Source: Lichenicoccus sp964246745
Lineage (GTDB): Bacteria > Pseudomonadota > Alphaproteobacteria > Acetobacterales > Acetobacteraceae
Reading direction: 5' to 3'
DNA length: 64,000 nucleotides
Assembly: GCA_964246745.1 (NCBI GenBank)
Contig: CAXTRK010000007.1
Coordinates: 43,803 to 107,802, forward strand
The notes beneath the pieces were generated by a model. That model did no database searches and was not told the origin of the DNA. It was given only the letters and a program-made list of their open reading frames with translations. The position numbers and the translations under genes were made by a program. Of this stretch, positions 16,176 through 24,438 are shown piece by piece (position 1 is the stretch's first letter; the number at the start of each line of letters is the position of its first letter).

Positions 16176-18917
16176 TTGCAACGCGTAGTCCAACTCCTTC
16201 TGATGTGCATCTCTCTCCTTCCCTCCTCAGTGATGGCTCATGCGCAGGCGGCGGGGGAATTTTCGAAGCGATCAGATCAGGCGACTCAGACGGCTCTGCA
16301 GGATCTCATCGGCGCCGTTCCTATAGAGCAACGAGAGGCGGTGCTCTACACGGGACGATCGCTCCTTGTGAAGCAACAAAGAGGTCTCCCTGAGCAGCCT
16401 TACACAACGCGTGACAAGGCGCCGCCTAGTTTGGACGCCAGTGTTGCCGCTACGGCTTCCTACCTGAAGGCACTCGCCGGAACGAGGGGGATTCTGCCGG
16501 GTCTGCCGAGCAGCCTGGTCGCGGTGATAGAAGGTGGTGCTCCGCCAAGAGTGACGCCGTCTTCGGCGGAGAACGTGCCAGCCGCTCCCGCCATGTCAAA
16601 CCCCATCTCCGCGAACTACGGCCAGGACGCCAATGGCCCGGTCGCTGTTACGGCGGATGTCCGTCGCTCTCCAGCGTCATCCGAAAGCGGCCTGTTTTTG
16701 CCGTTCGAACGCGGCGTCGGAGCCGCGGCGTTTTCGAGGGGCGGGGACACTATAATCGTTTTTGATACAGCGCGGCCACTCGATTTGTCAGCGGTCCAGA
16801 GTGATCCGTTTGGAGCAGGTTCCTCAATCCAGCTCCTTCCTGAGGCCACTCTCTTACATTTGCCGGCACTTCGCGGGGGGGCGATCACTCTGCGTCGCCT
16901 TCCCATGGGATGGCTGGTCGGGAAGGAGGTCGGGGCAGACGCACAGAAGCCGATCGTCCCGTTAGAAGACGGTGCAAGCCTCAGGTTCCCGGTGGAGTAT
17001 CCCGGGCGGACCGTGACCATCCCTGATCCGCTTACTGGAGGAAACCTTCTGGTGGGCACCCTGCGGGGCGGACAAGGCGCCGTGCGTAATGCTCGGCGTG
17101 AGAGCACAGCGACGATCGAACAAACTTTCCAGGGTATTGTGGTCGAACCGCTTTCCGACAGGTTGGAGCTTCAGGCAACAGAGGGAGCATTCATCCTGTC
17201 CGGCGTGTCTCCCGATGCTCTGGGAGCCGGTCTCTCTCAGTCGATCGCGGAGAATGGCCATGACAACCTGCCAATCCGGGTTATGTCATTGGATCCGGGC
17301 TCTGACGATGTGCTTGCGCTTCGTTTTGAGGACGCGAAGGCAGAGGCGGCCGCATCTCCCGCGGCGGCCAGGTTCCTGCCTCGGCTTCGTGCCGCCGAGG
17401 ACGCCATCGCTATGGGCGAAGGTGTCGAAGCGGCCACCATCATTCACGTGGCACTCGCGGATGATCCGCGCGCCGCCGCAGCGTTGCGCCCACGCCTGGT
17501 TTCAAGTGCCGCCGCGTTGCTCAGTCATCAAGCAAATCCCCCGGATCTGCTTCGCGATTCGCGGATTGCCGTTTCCGGAGAGTTGGCGTTGTGGCGGGCA
17601 GTGATGCTCGCCGAAGCAGACACGAACTCAACCGAGGCCGCACGATTGTTCGCCGCCAACTTGGCTTTTCTCGAGACCTATCCGCAGCCGCTCCAAGCGG
17701 CCTTGCTACCACTTGCTGCGGAGACCTTGGTGCGAGCAGGAACAGACGCGCAGGCCGAGATGGTGGCGCGCCTACCCCACAAACCTTCGCTTACCTTTGC
17801 CCGCGCCCTCCTGAGTTCACGTAACGGGAACAAGCAGGACGCCTTGACCATGCTCGATCAACTGGCGGCCTCTCCAGATTGGGCGCTCGGCGACAAGGCA
17901 GCCGAAGAAGCCGCCGTGATACGTCAAGACCTCGCTGGTTCAGATCTGAGCAGGCTTGCCGATGCGCTTGAGGCACGCCTGCTTGACGCCCGGATCGCTG
18001 GACACGAGGCTGAGAGCTTGCTCTCCCTCGCCGACCTGCGGACCCGTGCGAGACAATGGCAAAAGGCACTGGATTTATTACGGGATTTGGCTAGCCGATA
18101 CCCCGGGCAGGCGATCACGGCTCGTCGGAGGGTTGCCAAGTTGCTTGAGCGGCTGATGACGGCTCCTACCGGTGGCCAGACAGGCGCTCCCCTTGACGAC
18201 GTCGCCATGATCGAGGGCAATACCGACATGCTGCCCAGCGGTCCGGAGGGAGTCCAGGTATCGTTGTTCCTTGCTGAGAAGCTCGCGGCTTTGGACCTGC
18301 CGGAACAAGCGGCACCAATCGTGCGACGACTGATGCTGGCGAGTGATCCCGGGCCAGGGAGAGCCGCGCTGGGTATGAGGCTTGCGACACTCGACTTCCA
18401 GCAGAACGATCTTGTGGGCGCCGAGTCTGCACTTCGAACGTCAGACCTAGCGAGTCTTCCGTCTCCGCTGGCAGCATCCAGGGCAATCATGATGGCTCGA
18501 GCGCTTGCTGGGCAGGGGAAACTTGACCAGGCACTTGCTACCTTAGCGCCCCTCCATTCGGTTGCTGCGCTGGATCTCAAAGCAACCTTACTCACTCGGC
18601 GTCGAGACTGGGCAGGAGCGGCAGATAGTCTGGCGGCCCTGGTCAGGCAGCACCTGCCAAAGGCGGAGAGACTAGACCCAGCGGGTCAGGATCTATTGCT
18701 TCGGCTCGCCTCTGCTGCATCGCAGACGGGAGACTCGTCTCATATCAACCAAGCGCGTGCTCTCGGTCAGGGGCGCTTTACCAATCCCGGCAAGCAGGCG
18801 CTATTCCAATTGCTGACTTCGGACCCGCATTCAGGCCCGAGCGACCCGGAAAAAGAGCCGGAAGACCTGGCTGAACTGCGTCACTCAGCCGCCATCATCG
18901 GCTCCGTCGCGCAGTAA
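16176..18917 (+). CDS. Large uncharacterised secreted, TPR-like protein
   Basis: About 913 aa if it starts at TTG 16176, which follows GGGAGGGG and opens directly into a signal peptide (LQRVVQLLLMCISLLPSSVMAHAQA). The frame is also open from ATG 16050, but that adds 42 residues before the signal. The N-terminal half (to about 430) has no recognised domain and appears beta-rich (for example RFPVEYPGRTVTIPDPLTGG). The C-terminal half is Ala/Leu-rich and helical with repeating 30-40-residue units suggestive of TPR or SEL1-like repeats. It follows cheY in the flagellar operon after a 188-base gap, so a periplasmic motility role is plausible but unproven. Confidence 0.7.
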   Translation: MQRVVQLLLMCISLLPSSVMAHAQAAGEFSKRSDQATQTALQDLIGAVPIEQREAVLYTGRSLLVKQQRGLPEQPYTTRDKAPPSLDASVAATASYLKALAGTRGILPGLPSSLVAVIEGGAPPRVTPSSAENVPAAPAMSNPISANYGQDANGPVAVTADVRRSPASSESGLFLPFERGVGAAAFSRGGDTIIVFDTARPLDLSAVQSDPFGAGSSIQLLPEATLLHLPALRGGAITLRRLPMGWLVGKEVGADAQKPIVPLEDGASLRFPVEYPGRTVTIPDPLTGGNLLVGTLRGGQGAVRNARRESTATIEQTFQGIVVEPLSDRLELQATEGAFILSGVSPDALGAGLSQSIAENGHDNLPIRVMSLDPGSDDVLALRFEDAKAEAAASPAAARFLPRLRAAEDAIAMGEGVEAATIIHVALADDPRAAAALRPRLVSSAAALLSHQANPPDLLRDSRIAVSGELALWRAVMLAEADTNSTEAARLFAANLAFLETYPQPLQAALLPLAAETLVRAGTDAQAEMVARLPHKPSLTFARALLSSRNGNKQDALTMLDQLAASPDWALGDKAAEEAAVIRQDLAGSDLSRLADALEARLLDARIAGHEAESLLSLADLRTRARQWQKALDLLRDLASRYPGQAITARRRVAKLLERLMTAPTGGQTGAPLDDVAMIEGNTDMLPSGPEGVQVSLFLAEKLAALDLPEQAAPIVRRLMLASDPGPGRAALGMRLATLDFQQNDLVGAESALRTSDLASLPSPLAASRAIMMARALAGQGKLDQALATLAPLHSVAALDLKATLLTRRRDWAGAADSLAALVRQHLPKAERLDPAGQDLLLRLASAASQTGDSSHINQARALGQGRFTNPGKQALFQLLTSDPHSGPSDPEKEPEDLAELRHSAAIIGSVAQ

Positions 18918-18985
18918 GGCTGCGGTTTTGCGGGCAGGCCGCTTAGAAAGTTCTTGCATCACGCTCCCCTCCGCCTTACCTGAGC

Positions 18986-19004
18986 CCCCCTTAGCCGAAG
19001 GGGG
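18986..19004 (+). promoter_or_regulatory. Hairpin in the speD leader
   Basis: CCCCCTT at 18986-18992 pairs perfectly with AAGGGGG at 18998-19004 around a five-base loop. It lies about 43 bases before speD. There is no following T-run, so it is not a typical intrinsic terminator of the upstream gene. The C-run could also pair with the G-run of the speD ribosome-binding site at about 19036-19040. Confidence 0.35.
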
Positions 19005-19046
19005 CGATCCCGCCCAACAGGCTGTCTACTGGTTTGGGGGTACGTG

Positions 19047-19508
19047 ATGAACGCACTTGCTCAACTGGGGATGGTCTCGGATTCTCCGAGCGATAACCAG
19101 ATCCTAGCAGCCTCTGTCTCGGAGAACGTTGATAAGGCGGACTATTTTGTCGAAAGGGACGGGATGAAGTTTGCAGGAATGCATCTTCTCGTCGATCTCT
19201 GGGAGGCAACCAACCTGAGTGATCCGGCGCTCATTGAGAGTGCGCTCCGAGATGCGGCACTGGCCGCGGGTGCGACCATCCTGCACAGTCACTTCCATCA
19301 TTTCTCGCCGAATGGCGGGGTATCCGGTGTCGTGGTCCTCGCTGAAAGCCACATCTCCATTCATACCTGGCCAGAGCGTGATTTCGCGGCCGTTGACATA
19401 TTCATGTGCGGTGCATGCGACCCGCACCAGTCCCTTCCAGTGCTTCGTCAAGCCTTCCTGGCGGGCCGTGTCATCGTGGATGAGCAACGGCGAGGCCGGC
19501 TGCGCTAA
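19047..19508 (+). CDS. speD: S-adenosylmethionine decarboxylase proenzyme
   Basis: A 153-aa class 1B (prokaryotic) AdoMet decarboxylase. It makes the aminopropyl donor for spermidine. The self-cleavage site is AE/SHISIHTWPE; Ser101 becomes the pyruvoyl group, and His and Cys residues of the family follow (MCGACDP). The core begins at FAGMHLLVDLW, after an N-terminal extension of about 40 residues that includes DYFVERDG. GTG 19044 is an alternative start; ATG 19047 follows a GGGGG tract. Followed 28 bases later by speE, the next step of the pathway. Confidence 0.95.
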   Translation: MNALAQLGMVSDSPSDNQILAASVSENVDKADYFVERDGMKFAGMHLLVDLWEATNLSDPALIESALRDAALAAGATILHSHFHHFSPNGGVSGVVVLAESHISIHTWPERDFAAVDIFMCGACDPHQSLPVLRQAFLAGRVIVDEQRRGRLR

Positions 19509-19536
19509 GGCAAGATCGGTTCACGGAGGAAGGTGA

Positions 19537-20409
19537 ATGTCAGCCGGAGCCTGGATCAACGAGACTCTTTATGAGGGTTGGGGCCAACGCTTTCTTGTCA
19601 GCCATGAACTGGCCCGCGTGAGAAGTAAATTTCAGGACATTATTGTCTTTGAAACAATGACTCACGGCCGCGTTCTTGCGCTTGACGGTGTCATTCAGAT
19701 TACAGAGCGGGACGAGTTTGCCTATCAGGAAATGATCACGCACGTACCCTTGCTCATGCATGGATCGGCACGCAACGTCCTGATCATTGGAGCAGGCGAT
19801 GGCGGCGTGTTGCGGCGGGTGCTTGATCACCAAAGCGTGGAACGAGCCGTCATGGTCGAGATTGACGGCGAAGTCATCCGATTGGCGAAGCAATTTATGC
19901 CGTCCCTCGGTGGTGACGCCTGGGTTGACCCTCGCGCTCACGTTATTGTCGGAGACGGCATTGCCTACGTGGAGCGTGCGTCAGCAGAGACATTTGACGT
20001 GATCATTGTTGATAGTACGGATCCTATCGGTATTGGGGAGGTGCTGTTTACCGATAGTTTTTATCGCGATTGTGCGCGCATTCTCACCAGTAGCGGGATC
20101 ATTGTCAATCAATGCGGGGTTCCGTTTATGCAAGCTGCGGAGTTGCATGAGACGAGCTTACGTCGAGCCAGGTTCTTCGACTATGTATCCGCCTACGTCG
20201 TCGCTGTTCCAACGTATGTCGGCGGTTTTATGGCGCTTGGAATCGCTGCGAAAGATCCGACGAGCTTGACGCGTGATGCGCACATGATAGAGGAAGCTGC
20301 GGCAAAAACTGGGCTACTTGGAAAGACCAAATATTGGACGCCGCAGATCCACGTAGGAGCCTTCAATCTGCCTCCATATATCTCAAGGCAGATGCCTAAA
20401 ACCGGGTAG
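19537..20409 (+). CDS. speE: Spermidine synthase
   Basis: A 290-aa polyamine aminopropyltransferase that moves the aminopropyl group from decarboxylated AdoMet to putrescine. The family pattern is clear: E/TLYEGWGQRF start, LDGVIQITERDEFAYQEM, the cofactor loop GAGDGG, VEIDGEVI, and the catalytic DSTDPIGIGEVLF. A GGAGGAAGG ribosome-binding site precedes the ATG. It forms an operon with speD and is convergent with the small hydrophilic gene that follows. Confidence 0.97.
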   Translation: MSAGAWINETLYEGWGQRFLVSHELARVRSKFQDIIVFETMTHGRVLALDGVIQITERDEFAYQEMITHVPLLMHGSARNVLIIGAGDGGVLRRVLDHQSVERAVMVEIDGEVIRLAKQFMPSLGGDAWVDPRAHVIVGDGIAYVERASAETFDVIIVDSTDPIGIGEVLFTDSFYRDCARILTSSGIIVNQCGVPFMQAAELHETSLRRARFFDYVSAYVVAVPTYVGGFMALGIAAKDPTSLTRDAHMIEEAAAKTGLLGKTKYWTPQIHVGAFNLPPYISRQMPKTG

Positions 20410-20417
20410 CTGCGCTT

Positions 20418-20702
20418 TTATAGTCTGCCGTGTTCGTCTCGCTCCGCCGAGCGCCCTTCGTGAGCCTGACCCGTGACGTCTCGGTTTGGTCCATCGTCCA
20501 AGGACTTGAGACGCTCGATGTCCGGTCCTGACTGGGCGCTCTCGGTGAGATCAGCGGGCGCCTCAACATTCTGTGCGCCTGTGCGGGTTCCACCAAATCG
20601 GTCAGCGCCCTTGGCTTCCGGGGCACCGGGACGCTTGTGGTTACCCGTGTTTTGTTCACTGTTCGTATGGTCGACAGCGCCTTCGGTGTTGCTCTGCTGC
20701 AT
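20418..20702 (-). CDS. Small hydrophilic hypothetical protein
   Basis: A 94-aa highly charged, Gly/Asp/Glu/Arg-rich protein without hydrophobic segments or known motifs; probably disordered. The ATG at 20702 is preceded by AAGGAGAG with ideal spacing, the best argument that it is expressed. It lies between the speE 3' end and the fliP 3' end, on the strand of fliP. No function can be assigned; composition resembles small stress-type proteins, but that is only an impression. Confidence 0.5.
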   Translation of the reverse strand: MQQSNTEGAVDHTNSEQNTGNHKRPGAPEAKGADRFGGTRTGAQNVEAPADLTESAQSGPDIERLKSLDDGPNRDVTGQAHEGRSAERDEHGRL

Positions 20703-20767
20703 GGCGACTCTCCTTGCCTCGTCACCCTAACGTGTCGTGAGGGCGAAGTTTCGGCCGAGCTGTCTCT

Positions 20768-21532
20768 TCACTGCGGCGCAAAGCTCTGCACAAGGCTGCC
20801 AGCGATCATGTGCCAGCCGTCGATCATGACAAAAAATATCAGCTTGAAGGGGAGCGAGACCGCGCTCGGTGGAAGCATCATCATACCCAACCCCATCAGC
20901 ACACTTGAGACCACGATGTCGATGACGAGGAACGGCATGTAGAGCAGGAAGCCCATCTCGAAACCCCGACGCAGTTCGCCGATCATGAAGGCTGGTATGA
21001 GAGCCCTCCATGGGGTTTGATCGGGCACGGTCGGGGGCGCCAGCTTGGCGATGTCAAGGAACAGCATCAGGTCTGGTTTTCGGACGTTGATAAGCATGAA
21101 ATGGCGGAACGGCTCAGCAGCCGCTTGAAGCCCTTTTACCTCGTTTACGCTGCCGGCGAGCAGCGGCGAGACACCCGCCTGCCAGGATTGTAGCAGCACT
21201 GGCTGCATGACAAAGAAGCTTAGAAAAAGCGCAAGCCCGATGATTACCGTGTTGGGGGGAGTTCCCTGAGCGCCAAGTGCGCCGCGAAGCAGCGATAGGA
21301 CAATGACGATCCGGGTGAAGGCGGTCACCATGACAAGCAGGCTTGGCGCGAGCGACAGGAGCGTGATGAGGGCGGTGAGCTGGACGAGGCGTCCGGTGGC
21401 TCCTGTCGCGCCAGCGTGTCCGAGATCGATGCTGATCGATTGCGCCTGAGCAACGCCGCCGACAAGGAGGAGAAGGGCGCCTGAGAGAGCAATTCCACTG
21501 AATGTAATCAGCAGCGGGCGACTGCGACTCAT
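20768..21532 (-). CDS. fliP: Flagellar type III export gate protein FliP
   Basis: A 254-aa inner-membrane protein that builds the export gate with FliQ and FliR. It has a cleaved-type signal at the N-terminus (ending AQAQ) and family motifs LSLAPSLLVMVTAFTRIVIV and ALFLSFFVMQPVL. The later segments LIPAFMIGELRRGFEMGFLL and MGLGMMMLPPSAVSLPFKL are also typical. Its start overlaps the fliO stop by 4 bases. Last gene of the minus-strand 108-aa protein-fliO-fliP operon. Confidence 0.97.
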   Translation of the reverse strand: MSRSRPLLITFSGIALSGALLLLVGGVAQAQSISIDLGHAGATGATGRLVQLTALITLLSLAPSLLVMVTAFTRIVIVLSLLRGALGAQGTPPNTVIIGLALFLSFFVMQPVLLQSWQAGVSPLLAGSVNEVKGLQAAAEPFRHFMLINVRKPDLMLFLDIAKLAPPTVPDQTPWRALIPAFMIGELRRGFEMGFLLYMPFLVIDIVVSSVLMGLGMMMLPPSAVSLPFKLIFFVMIDGWHMIAGSLVQSFAPQ

Positions 21533-21813
21533 GGTCCGGAAGCGTCAATCGTTGAGGCGCCCGGTAACCAGCCCAGCAGGGTATCCGAGGTGCCGCCGGT
21601 CAGCAGCAGCAACTGGCGGCCTTGGCAGCCGATCAGGCAGAGTCGGCGCTTCGGGTCGAGTGGTAGCGAGGCGTCAAGCGACAAGGCTCCCTGGTGGTGT
21701 GTGCGAGGTGCGGCAAGGCCCACGAGACGGGAGCCGAAGCGGGCGAGCAGGATCATCCCGATGACCGCGGCGAGAGCCGCGGCCGTTGTCAGGATGTCGT
21801 GGGTTGCCATCAT
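21529..21813 (-). CDS. fliO: FliO-like flagellar export protein
   Basis: About 94 aa. One transmembrane helix near the N-terminus (about residues 6-26, ILTTAAALAAVIGMILLARF) is followed by a short cytosolic domain containing SLPLDPKRRLCLIGCQGRQLLLLTGG, the usual FliO pattern. FliO is a FliP assembly helper in the flagellar export apparatus. The frame is open to 21924, but a GGAGGG ribosome-binding site points to ATG 21813 or 21810; the start overlaps the stop of the preceding 108-aa gene. Directly upstream of fliP, as is typical. Confidence 0.85.
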   Translation of the reverse strand: MMATHDILTTAAALAAVIGMILLARFGSRLVGLAAPRTHHQGALSLDASLPLDPKRRLCLIGCQGRQLLLLTGGTSDTLLGWLPGASTIDASGP

Positions 21814-22136
21814 GTCCCTCCATGCCAGTCGAGAAGAAGCAAAGAAGTCGCCTCCAACTCCGCCCGAACGGCAAGCAAGTGCATTCTCAGGCTGCCGGAG
21901 TCCTGGTGCGCCAGGTCCAGACATCTGGCGCAGAGCTGTCCGATCTGAGCGTCCAACCCTTCAAGGCAGACCATGCGGCCACTCAGCAGCAGCGCACGGG
22001 TGATACGCAACGTCTGAATGATGGTGTCGGCAAATGCCGACAGCTCGCAGAGCGGCGCTTCAGAGTCGATCGGAAAGCCGGGAGAGCACGCGCGCATCGA
22101 GTTCATGAGATCATTCTGGCACAGAAACGCTGACAT
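21810..22136 (-). CDS. Small helical protein coupled to fliO
   Basis: A 108-aa protein of unknown function. It is helical and Leu/Ala-rich, with several cysteines (near residues 6, 17, 30, 58, 69 and 72) and no clear signal or membrane segment. Its stop TGA overlaps the fliO start, so it is most likely the first gene of a coupled x-fliO-fliP operon. An internal ATG (MNSMRACS) is an alternative start. Size and helicity would fit a small flagellar chaperone of the FliT/FlgN kind, but no signature confirms this. It is divergent from flgB. Confidence 0.55.
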   Translation of the reverse strand: MSAFLCQNDLMNSMRACSPGFPIDSEAPLCELSAFADTIIQTLRITRALLLSGRMVCLEGLDAQIGQLCARCLDLAHQDSGSLRMHLLAVRAELEATSLLLLDWHGGT

Positions 22137-22235
22137 TTCGACAGGGAAGTGTCATACCTTGCGTCGGGCTCAAATTAACCAATCAGCAACCGTCCGGGTG
22201 TAAGCTGCGGGCACGGCGTGGTGGAGTTGTTTCGG

Positions 22236-22613
22236 ATGGATACGTCTTCCGATCTGTTTGCATTGGCGCAGCGCAAGCTCGGTTGGCTGGAGGATCGGCA
22301 ACGGGTATTGGCTCAGAACATCGCGAACTCCGACACGCCCGACTACCAACCACTTGATGAGGAGCCGTTCGAGAGCACGCTCTCCTCGCTGACGCTGACA
22401 CCTGTGCGAACTGAGCCGATGAGTATTGCTACGGTGGCTCCCCAGGCAGGCGTCATCGCCGAGCAGAGCGATGGCCGAGCGCCGGACGGCAACGCGGTTT
22501 CGGTCGAAACCGAAATGACCAAGGTAGCCGATACCGACAATCAGCAGAGAATGGTTACCAACCTCTACAGCAAATATATGTCTATGTTCGCGACCGCCTT
22601 GGGGAAAGGCTAA
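22236..22613 (+). CDS. flgB: Flagellar proximal rod protein FlgB
   Basis: About 125 aa. Start at ATG 22236, giving MDTSSDLFALAQRKLGWLEDRQ; GTG 22218 is also in frame. The rod-protein motif VLAQNIANSDTPDYQP is present, and the C-terminal helix includes DNQQRMVTNLYSKYMSMFATALGK. Exported by the flagellar type III system. First gene of flgB-flgC-fliE-fliQ-fliR-flhB; 3 bases before flgC. The divergent leader (22137-22235) is shared with the x-fliO-fliP operon. Confidence 0.95.
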   Translation: MDTSSDLFALAQRKLGWLEDRQRVLAQNIANSDTPDYQPLDEEPFESTLSSLTLTPVRTEPMSIATVAPQAGVIAEQSDGRAPDGNAVSVETEMTKVADTDNQQRMVTNLYSKYMSMFATALGKG

Positions 22614-22616
22614 CCT

Positions 22617-23024
22617 ATGGACATTTCGAGCGCGCTTGACATCTCCTCGGCAGGTATGGAGGCGCAGACGGGTCGGCTGCGTGTCATTGCGGAAAATCTT
22701 GCCAATCAGGACACCACAGGCTCGACGCCGGGGGCGGATCCTTATCGCCGCAAGACCGTGACTTTCGCCGAAACCATAGACCCGGCAACTGACACGCCAA
22801 CTGTCTCGGTGGCGCGAGTCGGAGGCGATATGAGCCCATTCACGCTCAAATACGATCCGTCGCATCCGGCAGCGAATGCCCAGGGCTACGTGAAAATGCC
22901 GAATGTCAACAGTTTCGTCGAGCTGATGGACATGCGCGAGGCGGAACGTTCATACAGCGCCAACCTCAATGTCATGCAGGTGACTCGCTCCATGCTGACG
23001 CGCACGATTGATCTGCTGAAATGA
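22617..23024 (+). CDS. flgC: Flagellar proximal rod protein FlgC
   Basis: A 135-aa rod protein. The N-terminus SALDISSAGMEAQTGRLRVIAENLANQDTT is characteristic, with YRRKTVTFAE and the late motif GYVKMPNVNSFVELMDMREAERSYSANLNV. Overlaps fliE by 4 bases (ATGA), so translation is coupled. Normal length for FlgC. Confidence 0.97.
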   Translation: MDISSALDISSAGMEAQTGRLRVIAENLANQDTTGSTPGADPYRRKTVTFAETIDPATDTPTVSVARVGGDMSPFTLKYDPSHPAANAQGYVKMPNVNSFVELMDMREAERSYSANLNVMQVTRSMLTRTIDLLK

Positions 23025-23353
23025 GCGCAAATCCGTTGACGGTGACCCCTTCCGGCGCCGCAAGCGCGTATGCCCGGGTGCAGGGCGGCAGTGTCAGCTC
23101 GGTCGACGACGTCGGGGACACTGCCGGCGGATCCGACGCCGGTTTCGGTTCGACCCTGCAGCGAGCGCTCGAGGGCGTCGTGCGGACCGGCCACGAGGCG
23201 GATGCACAAGCGGCTGAAGGGATCAGCGGAGAAGGCAACATTACGGATATCGTCATGGCTGTCTCCCGCGCCCAGCTTGCACTGCAATCAACCGTCGCCA
23301 TTCGAGACAAGGTTGTCCAGGCCTATCAGGACGTCATGAAGATGTCGGTTTAG
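23021..23353 (+). CDS. fliE: Flagellar hook-basal body protein FliE
   Basis: A 110-aa protein that joins the MS ring to the rod. The N-terminal third is low in known motifs; the C-terminal half has the FliE helix pair, with ITDIVMAVSRAQLALQSTVAIRDKVVQAYQDVMKM. Position after flgC and before fliQ is typical. Coupled to flgC by a 4-base overlap. Confidence 0.95.
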   Translation: MSANPLTVTPSGAASAYARVQGGSVSSVDDVGDTAGGSDAGFGSTLQRALEGVVRTGHEADAQAAEGISGEGNITDIVMAVSRAQLALQSTVAIRDKVVQAYQDVMKMSV

Positions 23354-23368
23354 CGCGAGAGGTCGGCA

Positions 23369-23641
23369 ATGCAGGAGAGCGATGTCGCGTTTATCCTGCG
23401 GGATCTGTTCATCGTCGTGCTCAAGCTGGGCGCGCCGGCGCTGCTGACCGCGCTGGCGGTTGGGCTGGTGATTTCCCTGGTCCAGGCGGTGACCCAGATC
23501 AACGAGGCGACTCTTGCCTTTGTGCCGAAGGTGCTGGCGCTGGGCGGCGCACTGATTCTGGCCGGCCCGTTCATGTATGCGACGCTGTCGGACTACACAC
23601 GTCTGTTGTTCGATCGCCTGATTACCGTTGGTGGCCAGTGA
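23369..23641 (+). CDS. fliQ: Flagellar export gate protein FliQ
   Basis: A 90-aa inner-membrane protein with two hydrophobic hairpin segments (about 13-40 and 48-72). It contains LGAPALLTALAVGLVISLVQAVTQINEATLAFVPK, the FliQ/SctS pattern. It forms part of the FliP-FliQ-FliR gate of the flagellar type III system. Closely followed by fliR. Confidence 0.96.
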   Translation: MQESDVAFILRDLFIVVLKLGAPALLTALAVGLVISLVQAVTQINEATLAFVPKVLALGGALILAGPFMYATLSDYTRLLFDRLITVGGQ

Positions 23642-23654
23642 TTGCGGCGGTCCG

Positions 23655-24434
23655 ATGACCTCCGCGGATCAGGCCTTGCTCGCCAGCCTGCCAGGTCTGG
23701 CATTTGGGTTCATGCTGGTGCTGTGCCGGGTCAGCGCCGCGGTGATGGTGCTGCCGGGCTTTGGCGAGACCGAAGTGCCAGTTGTCCTGCGTATCGGGCT
23801 CGCCGTCGGTATCACCGTGCTGATCTATCCCGCGATCGCGCCAATCCTGCCAGCGGCTGGAGAACCTGGTTTGCGCGATTTCGCCTTGATCGCGGCCGAG
23901 CTCGCCTGTGGACTGCTGCTCGGATGGCTGGCGCGGCTGATGGCGTTGTCTTTGCCGATCGCGGGACAGATCATCTCGACCCTGATTGGCCTATCCAGCG
24001 TGTTGCAGCCGGATCCGGCGCTTGGCTCGCAGACCACCGGCGTCAGCCGCGTGCTGGCATTGGCAGCGCCGGTTCTGGTGCTATCCTCCGGGTTATACGC
24101 CTTGCCGCTCGGAGCGCTTGCCGGCAGCTATCGCCTGATACCGCCGGGAGTTCTGTTTTCGGTGGGCGATGCGGCGAAAAGCGTGGCCCAGGCGACTGAG
24201 AACTGCTTCGCCTTGGCGATCCAGCTTGCAGCGCCGCTGATCCTGGCGGACGTGGTATGGCAGGTTCTGCTCGGATTGCTGGCGCGATTAGTGCCGTCAC
24301 TGCATGTCTATAGCTTGTCGCTCCCTGGCCAGGTGTTAGGCGGGCTGCTGCTGCTCGCAGTGCTGATCGCACCGATGCTGGCGGTCTGGATGCAAGCGAT
24401 GCAGAGCAGCTTTTCCAGCCTGCCGGGCCTGTAG
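23655..24434 (+). CDS. fliR: Flagellar export gate protein FliR
   Basis: A 259-aa polytopic membrane protein starting at ATG 23655; the in-frame codons from 23628 would overlap fliQ and are not needed. FliR/SctT motifs are visible: FMLVLCRVSAAVMVLPGFGE at the start, VPVVLRIGLAVGITVL, and AELACGLLLGWLARLM. The late segment includes LQLAAPLILADVVWQVLLGLL-like sequence. With FliP and FliQ it forms the export gate. Four bases before flhB. Confidence 0.96.
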   Translation: MTSADQALLASLPGLAFGFMLVLCRVSAAVMVLPGFGETEVPVVLRIGLAVGITVLIYPAIAPILPAAGEPGLRDFALIAAELACGLLLGWLARLMALSLPIAGQIISTLIGLSSVLQPDPALGSQTTGVSRVLALAAPVLVLSSGLYALPLGALAGSYRLIPPGVLFSVGDAAKSVAQATENCFALAIQLAAPLILADVVWQVLLGLLARLVPSLHVYSLSLPGQVLGGLLLLAVLIAPMLAVWMQAMQSSFSSLPGL

Positions 24435-24438
24435 GCGC

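Noticed and set aside
22117..22130. Possible sigma-54 promoter (TGGCAC...GC) before flgB
   Set aside because: The GG-to-GC distance is one base short of the required spacing, and the -12 box is weak.
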